Assembly: GCA_963922205.1 (NCBI GenBank)
Contig: CAWUHX010000231.1
Span: forward strand, 248,001 to 312,000
DNA length: 64,000 nt
Reading direction: 5' to 3'
DNA from: Romanomermis culicivorax
Taxonomy: Eukaryota; Nematoda; Enoplea; Mermithida; Mermithidae
Below the pieces are notes generated by a model. It made no database searches, was not told where the DNA came from, and worked only from the letters and a program-made list of their open reading frames with translations. The translations under genes and the position numbers were made by a program. This document shows, piece after piece, positions 43,074 to 56,500 of this stretch (positions are counted from its first letter, which is position 1; every line of letters begins with the position of its first letter).

Positions 43074-46000
43074 ATGCGGATAGCGGAGTTGGAAAGGTGG
43101 TTTTTTGCCACTTTTGAGTTCTGGCCGACCAACCCCATCGAGCTGATAATTGTTCCCATGGGAAGTGTGGAAAGGGTGGTAAAACACCTAGAAAGCAGCA
43201 CTTTCCGAGGCATGAGCATTATCGGCTTCGATGTGGAGAAGGTGAACCGAGAGGACGCTAGAAAGCTATTTAGGTGGGGGTTCGAAAACGAAAAAGGCAA
43301 CCAGTTTGCCAGATTAGTTTCGTTTGCCCATCTAAATGGCAAAACATTCGTAATCGATTTAATGTTGCTGCAAGAGCAAGAGTGGAACATCTTGTTACAC
43401 TTTTTACGCTCAGCGACGTTGTTAGTCGGTTACGCCATTTTGGAAGATATAGTTTCAATTGTCAATGTCCGAGGATGCGGAAAAAGCACCGATGGTCGCG
43501 ACTTGTCTGACGCGATTAGGTGTAGTATCAAAGATGGAAATCTAGGAAGATACTATGACCTAAGCGTCACGGCAAAGCAGATCATGGGAAGCGAGATTAC
43601 CAAATCCAGGAAAGCAGGTATCTGCCCTGAGACATTGAAGTTGAAAGGCCTCTTTGCCGAAATGTATTTGGCTGACATTGGTCCTCACCAGACTGATTTC
43701 AGTCTTTTACGTAATAGACAAAGTGTTGCCAAAGAAAGAGTTCCTGAAGAGATGCTGCAGTATGCTGGTATGGATGCGTACTTTTCATTGGCAATTTTTA
43801 TGGGAGCATTTCACTATGGGTATGTGATTGAGCTATGTGGGGGAGTTGCCAACTTTCTTCACGATATAGTCGATCCATCCCAGATTGAAATACTTTCATA
43901 TAAATTTTATCAGTTCTACTCATATATAGTTACGGACTATAAACTACATAACTTTGTGGGTACACCTGATATTGTGGTTAGGCAGCCTGAGGCCACCTAC
44001 CACATGATGCGCCAAGAAATGTACGCAAGGTGGGCCACACAAGTGCAAGAAATAGGGCCTAATTTTCATTGCCATCGGGACATATGCAATCCTAGGAAGG
44101 GGAAAGAAAATTTGCCGTGGCGAGGCATCTATCCAAGTGCTTATCGCCAGGGTAAAAAATTAAAGCCCAATTCCTATGATGAGGCAAGTGATCCCGACGA
44201 CGACGAAATGATTGGGCCTGAACAGCGCTTGTCGGCCAAGGATAGGTTGCGCCTACAGTTAGTGGAGGAGATGGCGCAGGGAAAGCAGTATCATGAACTC
44301 ACTCAACCAGCGTCTTTAGTTTGGTTCATCGACACAGCTAGGAAAGTTGTCAAACTACCCCAAGATCGTCAAAAGCAAGCACTACTAGATGCCCTAAAAA
44401 ATCATCTGGTTCATGTGCCTATTGATATTGATCCTGGGGTGGGCTATTTTGACAAAGATCACTGGAAGCCTCAGCTGGCGGAGTATGCTAAGGCATTTGA
44501 GGAAAAGCGGTTCTCGGAACTGCAAGCCGCTTGTGCCTTAGTCCCGCTAGCCTTTCACGTGATCTGGCCCCATAGCAGAAAGGAACTGGACTTTGTAATG
44601 GCCGAAATGTTCAGTTACAGGTTCATTACATCGTTCAGCCCAGAGCTACAGGGCAAAATAAAAGAAATGGCTTGGCGGTCAGACGAAAGGTTGTCCCAAT
44701 ATCTTATGTTGGCGAAAACTCTTCCAAACATAGAGTATGAGGTACCCCACAAAGGTGCTGGAATATATGTTTGGATGAATCGATTCGGATTTATGCCGAT
44801 TCGATTAAGATTGTGGAAGAATCCTGATGTGTGCGCGCCGATCCCGGGCAGCCCTGACACAATAACTACGGACAGTAAGAGCTATAGCTCAAATCCGTAC
44901 TATTATGTTAGGTTCTACCATATCGAGCTAGCACAAAGAACGCCATCATTAAGATATGGGGTAACCTGGCAAACGAAAATCGACAAGGTTGGAGATGTCT
45001 ATGGGTCAAAAGCGGAAAATAGGGAGTATAGTATAGCCTTCCCTACAAAGATCTTTGACCTTAGACCTCTGGCCTCGGATATACCGGGAATTCTACACAC
45101 ATTTAGTTATAAAACGGGTGAAGGTGTTGTCACCAAATTAGCTGGCAAGATTAGTCCCACCAAGACTGATAGTCTGAAAGGTGAGGGCAAACAGCAGGCT
45201 GATGTAGGTGTTGTTGAATTGCCGATACTTTCAGGTCAGGAAGTCCAAACGTCGGAAAGCGAAATCTTCAGGGATGCAGTGGGACTGCCGGCTGAAGATG
45301 AATCGCCAGACCAAGGACTTCAGGAGGAGGACATGACTGAGCTGTCGGAAGAAGAGCAGCAGCAAGAGCAATCGGTTCCGGCAACGGAACTGATGCAAGT
45401 TCAAACTGCTCAGACGCAGTCTGACCTCGACAACCAGCGTCGATTAGAAATTATTCTAAAGATGGAAGAGGAGGCGAAGCAAAGAATTCGGCTCCAACAC
45501 GAACAGATGGAGGAAGAATTTGCAAAGAATGCGGCGATTTATAACGAAAAACTTCGCCAAATGTCAATTCAATTCGGACTCCAAAAGAACGATACCGCAG
45601 GGCCCGAATTGGAAACAAAAGTAGTCGTATTAGAGCCACCATCGCCGATGAAGGTAGACGACGATATGGCCTCCGATAAGCTCGTTATTGACGAAACGAA
45701 AGCAGTAACGCCGGACTCGGAGATGACGGAGAGCAGGGAGGTAATAGCGTCTTCTGCTGATGGGGGTGTTCCAGGTTTATATTCAGCCAAAGTCGTTCAA
45801 AGTATGAGAGAAAAGGGTTGGAACGACGAGAAAATATTATTTATGGCTGAAAGGAAAAAGAAAATGAGAGTGAAGGAGAAGGAAAGGAGGAAGAAGGGTA
45901 TTAAGGGAGCAAAAGTAGAAGCGAAAGAGGAAGACAGTAAGACGGCGTCTTCGTCCGTCATATCGACCTCAACTTCTACGATTACCTCCGCTACTACCCC

Positions 46001-47147
46001 CACTTCTCAAATTACTTCTACCTCAACTGGAACACCGTCATTGGCTACATCTTCAGTGGTCACTGCAACTCAGGATAGCACATCCAAAACTAGTCAAGCT
46101 TCAGGCGCAATAGGCCTTGCGATGGGGAAACCGATGCCGAAAGGCCAGGCAAAACCCAGCAAGGACCAAAAACCAGGAGTGGCAGCTAGTCAAGTGCAAG
46201 TGGCTGGTCCCAGCAAAATTAAGCAGGCACAGGCTGCTCAGGTAACTGAAACGCCGGAAGTGACTGCGGAAAAATTCAAGGACAGTCTCTTGGACTTCTG
46301 GGATGTCTATCAACCAAAAGCCAGAGAAGCTGGCCCAGTATCATTTTTTACAAGTGCAGTGGCCAAATATTTTGCTTTCGAGCAATTTGAGTCAGAAAGG
46401 GTTTTCTTCATGGTAAATGATACCGTTAGGGAAATCTACCGGGACTATGAACAACAGTTCAGAGTCCAGGGAGCGTTTCTCTATGATCGGACCAATTTAC
46501 CTAAAGAGCTCTGGGAAAGAGTCATGTATGACTTTCTCCCCAGGTGGCTCAAGTGGGAGAGAGCACCTGATGCGTTTTCCTCGGTCAGGTACTTGGTTAT
46601 GATGCTATTCCTCGTGTTGGAATGCGCCCCCCTATCCCCGATGCATATTGGAAACATTTATGCCAGGGCGATGGTGGCGGCAAATAACCGACTGTTGAGG
46701 GTGTATAATAACCTCGATACCCCCTTGGAATACAAAACGGCCTTTCGATCGGTGATGCTTAGTAGCAATCACCAGGTCGGAGTGATGGGAGCCAAAAGAA
46801 GCGCCAGTTCAGACTTACAAAGCTCTGTTAAATTCAGTAAAGCTCAAGACGGAAAAACTGGCGCTACTTTGAAGGTTCCTGGACCTCAAGGCCAGGGTCA
46901 AGGCCAAGGAAGCCAGGAAATAGCTCCGAGTACGCAAGGAAAGGTGCAAAAGACTGGTAACCGAGGCCGAGGCCAGTTTCAGTTCCACAACCCCAACCGG
47001 GGTGGTCGTGGAGCAGTGCGTGGCAGATGCGCCGCGCCTCAGGTGCAAGGTAGAGGAGGCCAGCAGGGCCAATGGGTATGGAGACCTTACGGAGGTCGTG
47101 GAGGAGCCCAGAGAGGGGCGCAAGGAGGCGGCGGGCCGCAACAGTAA
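43074..47147 (+). CDS. ORF3 of element B: DEDDy 3'-5' exonuclease with RGG tail
   Basis: An open frame of 1357 codons. Residues 45-240 form an RNase D/WRN-like DEDDy exonuclease domain: motif [14 protein letters not shown] (D53, E55), motif [16 protein letters not shown] (D125), motif [18 protein letters not shown] (Y230, D234), with [14 protein letters not shown] before motif III as in the WRN family. A central region of unknown fold follows (about 250-700), then a coiled coil (about 786-834), a Ser/Thr-rich linker (about 960-1010), a conserved block (about 1067-1240; [30 protein letters not shown]) and an RGG/Gln tail typical of RNA binding. The family trims RNA or DNA 3' ends. Related host enzymes (MUT-7, Nibbler) act in small-RNA pathways. 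Its role in the element is unknown. Confidence 0.85.
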   Translation: MRIAELERWFFATFEFWPTNPIELIIVPMGSVERVVKHLESSTFRGMSIIGFDVEKVNREDARKLFRWGFENEKGNQFARLVSFAHLNGKTFVIDLMLLQEQEWNILLHFLRSATLLVGYAILEDIVSIVNVRGCGKSTDGRDLSDAIRCSIKDGNLGRYYDLSVTAKQIMGSEITKSRKAGICPETLKLKGLFAEMYLADIGPHQTDFSLLRNRQSVAKERVPEEMLQYAGMDAYFSLAIFMGAFHYGYVIELCGGVANFLHDIVDPSQIEILSYKFYQFYSYIVTDYKLHNFVGTPDIVVRQPEATYHMMRQEMYARWATQVQEIGPNFHCHRDICNPRKGKENLPWRGIYPSAYRQGKKLKPNSYDEASDPDDDEMIGPEQRLSAKDRLRLQLVEEMAQGKQYHELTQPASLVWFIDTARKVVKLPQDRQKQALLDALKNHLVHVPIDIDPGVGYFDKDHWKPQLAEYAKAFEEKRFSELQAACALVPLAFHVIWPHSRKELDFVMAEMFSYRFITSFSPELQGKIKEMAWRSDERLSQYLMLAKTLPNIEYEVPHKGAGIYVWMNRFGFMPIRLRLWKNPDVCAPIPGSPDTITTDSKSYSSNPYYYVRFYHIELAQRTPSLRYGVTWQTKIDKVGDVYGSKAENREYSIAFPTKIFDLRPLASDIPGILHTFSYKTGEGVVTKLAGKISPTKTDSLKGEGKQQADVGVVELPILSGQEVQTSESEIFRDAVGLPAEDESPDQGLQEEDMTELSEEEQQQEQSVPATELMQVQTAQTQSDLDNQRRLEIILKMEEEAKQRIRLQHEQMEEEFAKNAAIYNEKLRQMSIQFGLQKNDTAGPELETKVVVLEPPSPMKVDDDMASDKLVIDETKAVTPDSEMTESREVIASSADGGVPGLYSAKVVQSMREKGWNDEKILFMAERKKKMRVKEKERRKKGIKGAKVEAKEEDSKTASSSVISTSTSTITSATTPTSQITSTSTGTPSLATSSVVTATQDSTSKTSQASGAIGLAMGKPMPKGQAKPSKDQKPGVAASQVQVAGPSKIKQAQAAQVTETPEVTAEKFKDSLLDFWDVYQPKAREAGPVSFFTSAVAKYFAFEQFESERVFFMVNDTVREIYRDYEQQFRVQGAFLYDRTNLPKELWERVMYDFLPRWLKWERAPDAFSSVRYLVMMLFLVLECAPLSPMHIGNIYARAMVAANNRLLRVYNNLDTPLEYKTAFRSVMLSSNHQVGVMGAKRSASSDLQSSVKFSKAQDGKTGATLKVPGPQGQGQGQGSQEIAPSTQGKVQKTGNRGRGQFQFHNPNRGGRGAVRGRCAAPQVQGRGGQQGQWVWRPYGGRGGAQRGAQGGGGPQQ

Positions 47148-47978
47148 TTTAGCCGCATAATTTTGGCCAAAAAATATTGTTTTCGCATTTATTTTTCACA
47201 AAAAACACAAAATACAAAAAAAAAATATAAAATCACAAAAATACAAAAAAAAAATATAAAATACAAAATACAAAAAAAAAATTCTTTCTTATTTGTTGCG
47301 TGCTTTAAATTTTTATCCGTTTTCGTACCTTGCACTGCCAAAAAACGGGCATGCAAAAATTTATTTTTTCACTTAATCTCGGTTATAATCTCGCCTTATT
47401 TTTTCTTTTTTTTTTTTGCCCAATCGATACGCCGGGATATTGGATTTTTTTTTGTGATATGCGTACTAATGTATATATTTTGTAAATTATTTAGATATTT
47501 TGGAAAATGTTTTTTGGTGAGGGCAACATTGGAAAAAAAGGCGGAGGCTTCACGGGGAAACACACAACCGGAAAGAGATAGACAGACAAATGTTCTGTCC
47601 CTGGCATCCAGCGTAAAGCACGAAACGAAAGGTCATGGGATGGACAGCAACCGAAGACCCTCCGCCCTGGTGCAGGTCAAATTGGATTTCGGCGGTACGC
47701 CAGCAAAGTCAAGCCGACGCAGAGTCGTCGATCCATCGGCGTCCAGACCAAGAGGTAGCGCACCCGGACGGCCTTGTGGACATTCCCGTATGCCTGGTAA
47801 AAGACTTGACGTAAGAGGGTGGTCATTCGGAAAGCTTTCCGCAAGGGGGCATGAATGACCAAAAAGGTTCAGAAAACTGCTTTGACTGTATTAGGGCCTG
47901 AAAAGGTTCCAAAATTGTCATTGCGGCATAATATGAATCTTTTTAACCTCCTGTTGGTCAGTTTCGAGGCTCGAGGGA
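47148..47978 (+). other. 3' noncoding region of element B
   Basis: It begins with A-rich low-complexity DNA (ACAAAAAAAAAATATAAAAT type, 47200-47290), then a T-rich run at 47400-47455 and mixed sequence to the 3' LTR. The last 35 bp (GGTCAGTTTCGAGG...GAGGGA) resemble the polypurine-tract region of element A. An open stretch here reads mainly as low-complexity Lys/Asn/Phe and is not credited as a gene. Confidence 0.6.
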
Positions 47979-48580
47979 TGTCAGGGATGGACATAGTCTA
48001 TCTCCAGGTTGTGAAGAAATAGCCAAAGTCGACGCGTTTTGCGTCGACGCCGATTTGCATAGACACTGTGCATAAATATGCCGGTCGTCCATGTTTTGGG
48101 TCATTGATTGATTAATTGTTTGTTTTTATTAAAAGAAGAAATCGGCGGCCCGATAGGGCATTATATTATTATATTATTTTGTTATATATTTTGTGGTGGA
48201 GCATTTCTGCCTTAAATACAACGACCCGCGGCCGACAGCCTTTGGATTACTCGCAGCAGAGGGAACGCAGGTTAGACCCCGGATTTCTGGAGAGCCACCC
48301 AGCGTGCAAGTCTACATTTATAACTCAGTTCTCGGCCTGACTTCTGATTTTGCCCCTGGTTTGAAGTTACTTGAGCTCAGGGTGTTATCTTATCTTCTGC
48401 AGTTCTTCGGGACGAAAGCAGGGGATCTTTGTTGAATCTGAGACTGACCGAACTGTTGCAAACTGATTCTACCTAAGGTTTCGGCCTGACTAGGTGAATT
48501 AGCTAGTGACTGATTAGGTCTATTTTGATATCAAACCCTTTATTATATTTCTCAACTTCCACCAAAGTCTCATTTCAACA
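47979..48580 (+). repeat. 3' LTR of element B
   Basis: This is a 602-bp copy of the 5' LTR with about seven substitutions and no length change. It ends CAACA against the right-hand piece of repeat Z2. Confidence 0.93.
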
Positions 48581-49919
48581 ATATGGTTATGTCACTGCAA
48601 GTGGCATGCTGTGACCCCATTGGGTGGCTTGCTTATGCTTATCTACTTCGGGAACCTAACCCAGCTGATACTTCCACAGGAGAACCTATGGTGTACCTCG
48701 GCCTAGTCCTAGGGTTCAGCTGTAGAATAATGGACAATGCGTCGGGGTAAGGGGTGGCAATCCCTAGTCCTCATTCACTGAGAATGGGGGACGGTGCCAC
48801 TTGTAGAATGGCTTACTCTAGGGGACCCAATTGTTAACCTAAATCCCCTAACTGGCCCTGACCTTAAGGGTCCGAGGGCTTTCTCAACTGAGGGTACTCT
48901 TAAGGGAAAACTGACTTAAGGAGGATTCCCACAAATATACCCTCAACAATAATAACCCCTGAGAAGACTCACTAAATCCTCTTGTCAAAGTACTCGGCGC
49001 TGGGCGACGGGTTCTGGGGTCAAAGCGTGGGTCCTATGGACGGCGGGGAAGTGGGTACGATGATCTGAAGCAATTCGGCGCGAAGCATATGCGGGTGCGG
49101 GTCGGCGAGTGATGGTATCAAAGCATTTCCTTGGGGAGGCAATGGGGTTCTCGATCAACGGCAACGGGGTAAACTCCTACTGTTGGGTTACGGTAACTGG
49201 AAATGCAAGGGAGACCGAAGGCTAATATGTAAATTTATTCGACGGGCAGCGGATGCAGGTACAATATGTAAAATATAATAGATCGATGCAGGCAAACCTG
49301 AAACGCAGGCTTTAAATGCAACAAGACGATTAGGCCCAAAAAAGAGTGTGAAATTAATGAAACAAGCCCTTTTAAAGGAGCCTGTAATCTACAGCATGCT
49401 TTGGGCGGAGCTAAGACACACCCAAGCTAACTTCTGCAGCGGAAATTGCTGCAGAAGATGCCTATGGTCACATAGACATTTTCCAGTTCACTACGTTAAG
49501 CATTGGGGCGAGTTCTCACTCTCCATGCTTAGCATAGGAACGTCATCTAGTGAGAATTTCCAACTAGGCGTTTCAGGTTGCGAAACGTCGCTAGTTTTTA
49601 CTGATAAGAGGTGCACGTTGTGCTCCAATTACAGCATTGAGTTCAGAGAGCTTTTCTTTAACGGAAATTCTGGACTAGCAGGTTACATACCGTAGTCTAC
49701 GTGTATAATGAAAAATAACAAATCGAAACGGAAATAAAAGTGCACAAATGAAACAGAAACGAAGCAAAAAAAGTACACACAGAAAATGCATGTAAAAATT
49801 ATAAAAAACGAAATGTAAAATTGATGTAAATTACTGTAACACAAAACGTGGCGAAAAACATAACGGAAAAGTATGATGTGAATCACGTGAGGCTGGGCGA
49901 AATTCGTCAGCATGTGACA

Positions 49920-51714
49920 AGTGCCCGTCACAAAAATTCAGGTCTTGGCTTGTGACTTGGATAAGTAACATCAAGTCTACGGGTTCAGAGGGAAATGCAC
50001 GATGGCACCTTTTGCGCATTGTCACAATGCCTATATCAGGGGTGTGTGCCAAATCCTGTACCCAAAATGTTGAATAGTTAAATAGACAAGAATAAATTTG
50101 TTCATAGCTTGTAATCAGTAAAACTTGTGGAGTGAATTCTATGTGATAAGTCATATAAAATGAGTGAATTAAACATATCTTGTGCAATCGATTTAGTCTC
50201 AAGAGGACTTTGTGCTGTAGCTTTTTTTCTAAAAAAGCTGAGTGGGATTTTATGTGCCACTTCTCCACAGTTCATTCCTGTTTTATTCACACAAAATTTA
50301 GTAATCAATTTTAATGCAGTTAGAAGCACACATGTGTGAGGGAGGACATGGGGGTGCAAGCTAGCCCAAGAGTTGTGAAACTGGAAAGTTTGTTAAGAAA
50401 AAAACTTTTTCGTCAATTTTTTTGAATTTTTTGTCTCAAAAAACGCTAAAAAACCAAGGTCCAGCCCCGTACCCTCCTCAAAATATCGACGATGCATATG
50501 TTTGTTTGGAAAGGGTGTTGATGCACTCTGCTGCAGAATTACTCTTTCAAAGACACGGAAAATTTTTTTGAGAAAGAATGAAAATCCAATATAACGAAAG
50601 TGATTTTTTTCCAACTTTAATCCGAGTTCTCAAAAATCTAGTCCACTCCTTTTTCTAGCTTAGCAACTATCCAAGCAAGTATATTTTCCTCTTTTCTGCC
50701 CCATCGGGACATTCTCTAATAAACTAGTCCACCTCTAGTGGGCCTCAGCCATGCATGAAAACCTTCGTAGAAACACATCATTGAAGTTATAGAGTGTAAA
50801 ATGATCATTTCCTTTGGATTCCCCAATCAAGAACCCCTCCCTCAACCCAAAAAAACCGCAGAAATACCATTGTTTACACACAGAACAATTTTTTGTCTGA
50901 AATGACTATGTTTATTTGTGACGTTGTGGTTGAAAATGGCCGGTTTTGTATATGTTAATAATTTAAAAAGTAATAATTAACAATAATTTGCAAAAAATTT
51001 ATTAAGTAAGCATGGTAAAAATCGTCGTTCCGATTTATATGAGAAAGATGTAATGCTAATAAATGGGAATATTTTGAGACTATGCAATGCCCAAGAGTAG
51101 GTAATAGAGGATCCGATCCTCGTTGGCTGTAGGGCAGGTGGCGCTTCAAAAAGGCAAAGTTACAATTTGTTGTAGGGATCGTCCCTACGTTTTAAAAATA
51201 GTTCCAAAAACACTGCTCGTACGAAGCAGCCAAAGGCAAACGTAAAATCAGAGTAAGAATGAGAATCTCCTTGATCCTCATGTTGACTATCCATATGGAC
51301 GAAGTCATGGAACCAATCAGATTGGGTCAGTCTTTTGGACCGCCCCTTCAATGCACAAGTGCCATATTGTGCGATTCATTGTAACTAGTCAAGTGTCAGC
51401 AGCCATAGCTCGTTTTTTGTATAATGAGCATTTGCATGAGTTTTGAAAAGATAATGAGATAGGGCCTTGTTTGCACAAGGCCTATATTGAATAATTGTCA
51501 TGTATTGTATTGAATTTTGATGTTTCTCGGAATGACGACTAACAATGGGGAAAATGAAGGCATGACAGGAACAAATAAAGCATTACTTACATATTTCATG
51601 AATGAAGAATGATGCAGTATACTGGTCGAAAACAAACAAAGAAAATATAAACTAAAATTTTGTACATAATGAAAGCAAAAACGCATTTTACTTTATTCGG
51701 AAAAATGAGACATT
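49920..51714. other. noncoding DNA, no gene seen
   Basis: AT-rich, without a convincing coding frame. At about 50810-50930 a single unit resembles the tandem repeat further right (AACCGCAGAAATACCATTGTTTACAC, ...ACAATTTTTTGTCTGAAATGAC). Nothing else is recognised. Confidence 0.45.
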
Positions 51715-52450
51715 TCACTCCAATTCATCATGGTGAGAAACCTCTTCCACCAAAAAACGCAGAAATATACATTTGTTTCCATTCAATATAATTTTTTGTG
51801 TTAAGTGATCACATTCATCAAATTTCCTGTGGTCGAAAACCCTTTCCTTAAAAAAATCACGGATGTACGCTTGGTTACACCAGGGATAATTTTTTGTGTA
51901 AAGTGATACATCCATCGAATTCCCCACAGTCGAAAACCCCTTCCACCAAAAAGTCACGAAAATACGCTTTTTTACAACCGAAATAATTTTTTATGTAAAG
52001 TGATCACATCCTTCGAATTCCCGCAGTCGAAACTTCCACAAAAAATTACGAGAATACGCTTGTTTCCACCCGGGATAATTTTTTTGTGTAAAGTGATGGC
52101 ATTCATTGAATTTCCAGCAGTCCTTGCCTCAAATAATCAAAAAAATACGCTTGTTTACATCCGGGATAATTTTTGTGTGTAAAGTGACCGTATTTCATTA
52201 AATTCCTAATGGTCGAAAACCCCTTTCACCAAAAACTAACGAAAATACGCTTGTTTAGACTTGGGAATAGTTTTTCGTGTGAAGTGACCGCGTGCATCGA
52301 ATTCCCAATTTTCCAAAGCCCCTTTCTCCAAAAAGTCATGGGAGTACCTTCATTTACATAAATGATGTTTTTTTGTGTAAAATGACCGCGTCCATCGAAT
52401 TCCCCACGTTCGAAAATCCTTGCACCCCGAAAATCCCAGTAATGCTACCG
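51715..52450. repeat. diverged tandem repeat, unit about 100 bp, seven to eight copies
   Basis: Successive units share AAAATACGCTTGTTTACA, GGGATAATTTTTTGTGTAAA, GTGATCACATCCATCGAATT and CCCCACAGTCGAAAACCCC in that order. Units are 95-105 bp and moderately diverged. There are no open frames across units, so this is a noncoding minisatellite. Confidence 0.75.
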
Positions 52451-53553
52451 GTTCAATTGAAACTGCAAAAAATTCTGGCGCCGTAGTGCAACTGGAAAAT
52501 TTTTTTTTTGAAGCCGTAAGTTTCTATATAACAAAATTGCCGAATTTCGCGGTTTCCAGGACTTTGGAACACCATATAATTGAATTGAGGCCATATTTTC
52601 AAAAAATGAAAAATTGCACCAGATGCTTGGGCCGAAGTATGGAGATTGGATATGGCACATCCATTGCGGGGCATGGTGGATATGGGGGCCTTTTAAAAGT
52701 GCGTTTTTTGCATGTTTTTGGGGCCCCACCGAGCACCACTTGCAGATAGAGGCGAAATGACAAAAGGCACCCCCTAGTTTGCCCCTATGCCCGATATTAT
52801 GCAAAAAACCCGAAGGTTCTAGCTCTTACCGTTTTGGCTCTAGAAGGGGGGACTTGAAATTTGAGGGCCAAGTATATTATAGGTTGTTGCTGTCGCGCCA
52901 CCTATGATATGGATGTTATATCATAATTATATTATCATTATTGTTATATTGTTTTATGTTATTATTATATTATAATTTCTACACCAATGATTCGGCTCGT
53001 ACCAACTGTAGAATGGTAGAATATATATGCTAATTTTTCGGGGACCAAAACACAGACAAACGAATTGTAAAGATGATGATAAAAAACAGCCTGAATCAAA
53101 AAGATGAAAACCTGACATGAATTATCCACACAAACCACAAGTTCATGTACAGCCCAACTTTTGCATAGCACACATCAAGACATAAAAAAGGCAAAAGAAA
53201 AGTGGCCAATGTCATAGATACGTAATATATATCTTATAAATATGTTATATACATGTTATATATCCCAGTGAAAATACCTGTGAAGTATACATCCCAAAAT
53301 ATACAGAATTTGCTTTCACCTCTCTTTGCAAATATTGAATTTGAAAAAAGGCCACGTTAGACTAGCTTAGATGCATAGATGGACTTTATATTTGAAATAT
53401 TCTGCCATACTTTACACCATGGACCTGCTGACTTTACCCTCACATTACAACTTGTGCGACTATAGGAATTTACATAGTGTAAATCTTATCACACAGGTCA
53501 AAATAGACTGATACAGTATTTCAGCATCATTTTCGGAATGGTTAAGTCACATG
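52451..53553. other. noncoding DNA downstream of the first astacin-like gene
   Basis: No credible gene. A short AT repeat (TTATATTATTATTGTTATATTG) lies near 52920-52980. The stretch is the 3' flank of the minus-strand gene ending at 53554. Confidence 0.45.
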
Positions 53554-56500
53554 TCATTGCTGAACATCCTGTTTATAGAAATGTACGCAAGTGCCGCATG
53601 TTTTAGGGCACTGGTGCCTGGCGAAATAATCGTTTGAGCATTGGGCATGGTTGGCTACATTGAGTGAAAGGCCGCCGAGTGTGGATGCACCAAGACCTAA
53701 AAATGAATGATGCCTTGGTTCAGTACATTTCGTGGTCCAACATGTACCATATGATGCTTACTGTAGTGTTACATAATTATGGTGTATGTAATACGTTATA
53801 TGTTATATGTTATATATTAAATGTTATATATTACCTGTTATATATTACCTGTTATGTTGTATATTATATGTTACATGTTGTATGTTATATGCTATATGTT
53901 ATATCCTATATGTTATATGTATAGTATATGTATAGTCTATGTATAGTATATGTATAGTATATGTATAGTATATGTATGTTATATGTAAATTATACGTATG
54001 TTATATACGTGTTAAATGTACAATTTACGAATTTTATATAATGTTATATGTTGTATATCTCACATGTTTTATTTTATATGTTATGTTATATGTTATATTC
54101 TATGTTATATGTTATACCACTTGACACAGCAACATTCTGTGCAAAATTTATCTCGCAACATGTAAGTGACATATGTTTGTAAAGTAAAGTCATCAAATTT
54201 GAATGAGCTAGACATAAGCATATAATTAACTTTGTTTTTTTATCCTGCAGGTTGCAATATGATTTATCTGTTTCTTCTTGTGTGTTATGTTATATGTGAT
54301 GGGCGTTGTGTGCTATAGCTTATACTTCATGTGCTATATTCTATATGTCATAGGTTTTACTTTATGTATTACTTACATGATAGGTTATAAGTATATATGT
54401 TACATATAAGTTATATACATATGTTATCTTTTATATAGGTTTTATATATGTTAGATACGTCTGTTGTATATGTTACATGTTATATATGTTACATGTTATA
54501 TATGTCACATGTTATATACGTTGCATGTTACATATGTTTTTGTTATTTATTAGATGTAAAGTCTGCCCAAGTAAACAGTTGTATTGATCATTACAATCAG
54601 ATATTTGCCATAACATCTGCAAAAACAGATCTGTACTATTTAAAAAATAGTCGATTGCAATGATCTCATGGTGAACCTTAAAATGAAATATGCTCTTGTT
54701 TTAACAAGATGTGATCAGACACGACAAACTGGCATACAATACTCCAAAAATTTTCATGCTGGTTGTCGTAATGTATCTTACCATATCTTGTACAATTCTC
54801 CAGTCCAAAATGATCTCGGCACAATGGACTATGTTCACCACAGTGATAATGTCGATTTAGATTGTTTAAATCCAATTGACCCAAGTCATTGGGGAACCAG
54901 TCACTGAAACGGGGTCCGTATATTTGCATCTGGTAACCTTGGGGCTTGAGAGACCGTTTCCCAAAGCGAAGTTGTCGTCCTTCCCTTTTGGGCATAAGCA
55001 AGGGCACGGGTGGTGTTATGTGCATAATGCTGGGAAAAAATTTTGTAATACTGTAATACTGTACTTGATACATATTTTACAGTATGATCACATTACATGA
55101 TGCGTAAGTACAGGTGATGCATAATTTACAGCATAATCATGTAATATGATGTGCAGGTACTTTTCGTGTACAGCATTTTGCTGGAAAGTTCTAGAACCTT
55201 TCAAAATATTCTATAATATTCTTTTACATTCCACAATATTCTAGAACATTCTGTAATGCTATGTAAGCCGTGTTATATTGCATATTCATTCATTTCTTTG
55301 TTGTACAGTTCGATATGTTGATATTGTATGTTGTGTTAGTTAGCCTTATTAAACTTAGTTCGTATTTCAGTTGGATATTTAACAATTATCGCAAGGCTAA
55401 TGTGTTATCAACTTTGTCCAATCATTATTCACACAACAGTACTTGATGACTTTCTTACTGTAACTCAAAATATTTGTTTACACTCACCTTCGCCAGTTAT
55501 AAGGCATGTAGGTATAGGAATTATGGTGTAAACTGCTATTGAATGCCATTTCAAAATGCCTATCTGGTGAATACAAAAGCGTAGAATAAAGGCCGGCATC
55601 AGGTCGGACATTTTCGTGGTCGAAACCCAAAACGTGAATCAGCAAGTGTAAAATGGACTTACGATCTTTACAGAATTTTTCGTTTAAATGCATTCTGTGT
55701 AAAAGGGTTAAAAATTGTTTTTTGCTTAATGTAGCAAGTTTATTGTAAGTTTGATGATCAACAGGTCACATTTTAAAACTTTCGGATTTTTGCATAATCA
55801 TACTGTAGCTCTAATTGTCATATTGTTAAACCCACTCATTATCCCCACTTCTATTATAACCAATTGATACGATGCACCGTCGCTCTAGTAGACAATAGAT
55901 CTTTAATGGTTTTATATTTTCTGAAATGATAGCAGGGTTTCTTGTCATCACCTGTTCGAATGATTCGAATCTAAAACAATAAAAATCTATGTACTTGCTT
56001 ATCTTTTTTTCTACAGTAAAATTTTAAAAAAATATTGATTACCTAATGCAGGTTCTATTCTCCAATATGTTGAAACATTCTTGTAAATGCTGCTTATATC
56101 TCGGACTGAATTGGTGTTCAAACTTGTAGTATACCGTATCATGGGGCCATTTTTCGGCTGAAAATTTGTAGTGATATATTCAAGATATACATTTATTGCT
56201 GACGTCACCTCATGCAAATCATAGGAGGTGACACAACAAAATGCTTTCTGAAGTGATGTCATCATGATGAATCTTGGTCACTGACATCACATCATGCAAA
56301 TCACAAGATGTGACGTCAGCAGGATGCATTGTAGAGTGACGTCATCAGGACCTAACTTGATCGCTGACGTCACATCGTGCAAGGTATCGAATGTGACGTC
56401 AGCAGGATACTCTCTGAAGTGACGTCATCATGAACTATCTTTATCACTGACGTCATTGAGATGCATTTTCAAAAGTGTCATTAGGATGCATTTAGAAGTG

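Larger units (their letters stand above)
34642..48580 (+). mobile_element. Ty3/gypsy LTR retrotransposon, element B, with exonuclease ORF3
   Basis: A 13.9-kb plus-strand element with two 602-bp LTRs (34642-35243 and 47979-48580), differing at about seven sites (about 1 %), hence young. Order: 5' LTR, PBS (AGTGGTGGCTTCTGAC), gag, pol, a 1.2-kb spacer, ORF3 with an exonuclease domain, 3' noncoding region, 3' LTR. It looks nearly whole, with about one break. A clear target duplication was not seen at its borders with repeat Z2. It belongs to the same family group as element A but is clearly diverged from it. Confidence 0.93.
34550..49919. repeat. LTR-like repeat Z, copy Z2, split by element B
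   Basis: The left piece is 34550-34641 and the right piece 48581-49919. Together they match Z1. The outer ends (TGTCACATTAA and CATGTGACA) are flanked by a 4-bp duplication AGTG (34546-34549 and 49920-49923), proving that Z inserted as a mobile unit and now stands as a solo LTR of about 1.43 kb. Element B entered it later. Confidence 0.82.

Noticed and set aside
47163-47858. A 231-codon frame after ORF3 of element B
   Set aside because: Its first half is A-rich low complexity and its second half has no motif. Element A has no counterpart, so it is treated as 3' noncoding DNA.
53664-54663. Tyr/Leu/Cys-rich plus-strand frames
   Set aside because: Produced by the TATGTTATA repeat in an intron. 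No signal of coding.
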